NCBI RefSeq assembly: GCF_014268495.2
Contig: NZ_CP077087.1
Span: forward strand, 62,001 to 126,000
From: Pseudomonas monsensis
GTDB taxonomy: Bacteria > Pseudomonadota > Gammaproteobacteria > Pseudomonadales > Pseudomonadaceae
Direction: 5' to 3'
DNA length: 64,000 bases
Of the stretch, positions 61,372 to 64,000 are shown one piece after another (position 1 is the first letter of the stretch; every line of letters begins with the position of its first letter). Position numbers and translations under genes: made by a program. The notes under the pieces were generated by a model that did no database searches, had not been told where the DNA came from, and saw only the letters and a program-made list of their open reading frames with translations.

Positions 61372-61436
61372 CAAAAACAACAAGCCACGCAGATTGCGTG
61401 GCTTGATTGTACGAAAAATGGCCGGACGTACCGGCC
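61372..61436 (-). promoter_or_regulatory. Paired terminator-like hairpins upstream of purE
   Basis: On the minus strand GGCCGGTACGTCCGGCC (61436-61420) followed by ATTTTT, then AAGCCACGC / GCGTGGCTT (61404-61382) followed by GTTGTTTTTG. A possible -10 element (TATACT) lies upstream, at about 61449-61454. Either these end the lysR transcript, or they attenuate purEK transcription. Confidence 0.55.
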
Positions 61437-61559
61437 GAAGGCCGCGCAGTATACCGCAAAGAAAGCAATAAACAGCCCCCTTCGCGACCATCTGTCATCT
61501 ACCGCAAAAGCCCGGTTTTATTGACCTGAAGGTCAGCCGACAAACACCACAAATCCCTT

Positions 61560-61647
61560 GTGGGAGCGAGCTTGCTCGCGAAGAGGGAGTGTCAGGCAAC
61601 ATTGATGTTGTCTGGCACACCGCTTTCGCGAGCAAGCTCGCTCCCAC
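61560..61647. repeat. REP-type palindrome pair (GTGGGAGCGAGCTTGCTCGCGAA family)
   Basis: GTGGGAGCGAGCTTGCTCGC and inverted GCGAGCAAGCTCGCTCCCAC enclose a middle with its own small palindrome around CAACATTGATGTTG. Third copy of this family in the window. Confidence 0.93.
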
Positions 61648-61664
61648 AGGGGCTGCGGGTCGGT

Positions 61665-62573
61665 TCAAGAGTTTTGGGCAGCGCCGCCTTCAAGCTTGCG
61701 CCACAGCAGGCGCACGTTGGCTTTGCGCACCAGCGCGCAGCGGTATAAGCGGATCTCCAGCGGCACATGCCATTGCGGGCCGCCGCACACCACCAGTTCG
61801 CCGCGAGCCAGTTCGGCGCGCACACTCAGTTGCGGCACCCAGGCGATACCCAGCCCCTCTAGCGCCATACTTTTCAGGCTGTCGGCCATGGCCGTTTCGT
61901 AGATCGTGGTGAAACGCAGCTGACGCTGACGCAGCAAGCCGTTCACCGACCGCCCAAGAAATGCCCCGGCGCTGTAAGCCAGCAACGGTACGCTGGCGTC
62001 GCCTTCCAGATCGAACAGCGGCTTGCCCTCGGCATCCGCCGCACACACCGGCAGCATCTCGGTCTGGCCCAGGTGCAGCGACGGGAAAATCTCCGGGTCC
62101 ATCTGCATCGCCGCGTCCGGGTCGTAGAATGCCAGCATCAAATCGCAGCCACCTTCGCGCAGCGCATGCACCGCGTCGCCGACGTTGGTCGCAACCAGCC
62201 GTGTGGCGATGTTCAAACCTTCGTTGCGCAGTTGCGCGATCCAGCGCGGGAAGAAGCCCAGCGCCAGCGAGTGCGCGGCCGCGACTTGCATCACTTCGCC
62301 CTGCCCGCCTTCCAGATGATGCAGGTGGCGCAGCACTTCACCGAGTTGCTCGACCACGGTGCGCGCGGTCACCAGAAACAACTGCCCCGCCGCCGTCAGT
62401 TCGACCGGCGTGCGCGAGCGATTGACCAGCGTCAGCCCCAATGCAGCTTCAAGGCTGCGGATCCGCCGACTAAATGCCGGTTGCGTCACGAAGCGCCGTT
62501 CGGCCGCTTGCGAGAAGCTGCGGGTGGCGGCCAGAGCACTGAAGTCTTCGAGCCATTTGCTTTCCAGATTCAT
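61665..62573 (-). CDS. LysR-family transcriptional regulator
   Basis: A 302-residue LysR regulator. The N-terminal helix-turn-helix is WLEDFSALAATRSFSQAAER then RFVTQPAFSRRIRSLE; the C-terminal half is a periplasmic-binding-like sensor. ATG at 62573 is preferred over an earlier in-frame start at 62597. It is divergent from aspA, so regulation of aspA is possible but unproven. Confidence 0.9.
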   Translation of the reverse strand: MNLESKWLEDFSALAATRSFSQAAERRFVTQPAFSRRIRSLEAALGLTLVNRSRTPVELTAAGQLFLVTARTVVEQLGEVLRHLHHLEGGQGEVMQVAAAHSLALGFFPRWIAQLRNEGLNIATRLVATNVGDAVHALREGGCDLMLAFYDPDAAMQMDPEIFPSLHLGQTEMLPVCAADAEGKPLFDLEGDASVPLLAYSAGAFLGRSVNGLLRQRQLRFTTIYETAMADSLKSMALEGLGIAWVPQLSVRAELARGELVVCGGPQWHVPLEIRLYRCALVRKANVRLLWRKLEGGAAQNS

Positions 62574-62753
62574 CACGTCCTCCCGGACACGCACCAAAAC
62601 GGGTCACACGTCTGCCGCGCACGCGGCGTCACACGGGCATTATGCCGAATGTGCATAGGGCAGTGCTGAACAGCATTGGCCCAAAAATTCCCACAAGCCT
62701 AGCATTCGCAGCGTTCCGGCACAGACCGGGTCCATATCGAGATGATTTCTATC

Positions 62754-64000
<1,247 letters not shown>

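Overview
The window reads as the chromosome of a Pseudomonas of the P. fluorescens complex. The basis is the gene order rubB-rubA / ubiC-ubiA / phoB-phoR / phoU-pstB-pstA-pstC-pstS, which is typical of Pseudomonas, together with high-GC coding bias and several intergenic REP-type palindromes of the kind known from fluorescent pseudomonads. The genus rests on recalled gene order and protein families; no database search was possible.

Region 1 (1-3600) is AT-richer accessory DNA on the minus strand. It holds four small genes for exported proteins. Immediately upstream of each is a short open tail with no beginning, cut off at a copy of a short repeat (GGGGACAGACCACG-type or GGGGACGGATTTATTT-type). 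I read this as a row of retained immunity genes whose cognate effectors were displaced, with the repeats marking the junctions. A plus-strand DUF6124-type gene with a frameshift and a structured upstream region sits inside the row.

Region 2 (3600-30715, all minus strand) is a type VI secretion locus ordered like the P. aeruginosa H2/HSI-II cluster: tssA-tssB-tssC-tssE-[PAAR, effector, immunity, small membrane protein]-tssF-tssG-tssH(clpV)-sigma54 activator-small lipoprotein-fha-tssJ-tssK-tssL-tssM-phosphatase-kinase-vgrG-PoNe-type DNase-PoNi-type immunity. No hcp (tssD) is present. A predicted permuted NlpC/P60-like cysteine hydrolase with overlapping immunity-type genes is inserted between the core genes tssE and tssF.

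Region 3 (30716-38254) has a 715-base divergent intergenic region followed by a plus-strand cargo operon: vgrG, DUF4123 adaptor, two tandem paralogous lipoproteins (likely immunity) and a class-3 lipase effector. Neighbouring coding ends overlap throughout.

Region 4 (38262-64000) is conserved housekeeping sequence: an HU protein, rubredoxin and its reductase, ubiquinone genes ubiC-ubiA, the complete Pho system (phoB-phoR, pstSCAB-phoU, with Pho boxes before phoB, pstC and pstS), a CNNM/CorC-type membrane protein, an M23 peptidase, a response regulator, an MHS-family transporter, an acyl-CoA thioesterase, a sugar-phosphate mutarotase, purE-purK, a LysR regulator and the start of aspA. Three copies of one repeat family lie in the gaps phoB-phoR, phoU-pstB and pstB-pstA. 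REP-type palindromes occupy most other gaps.
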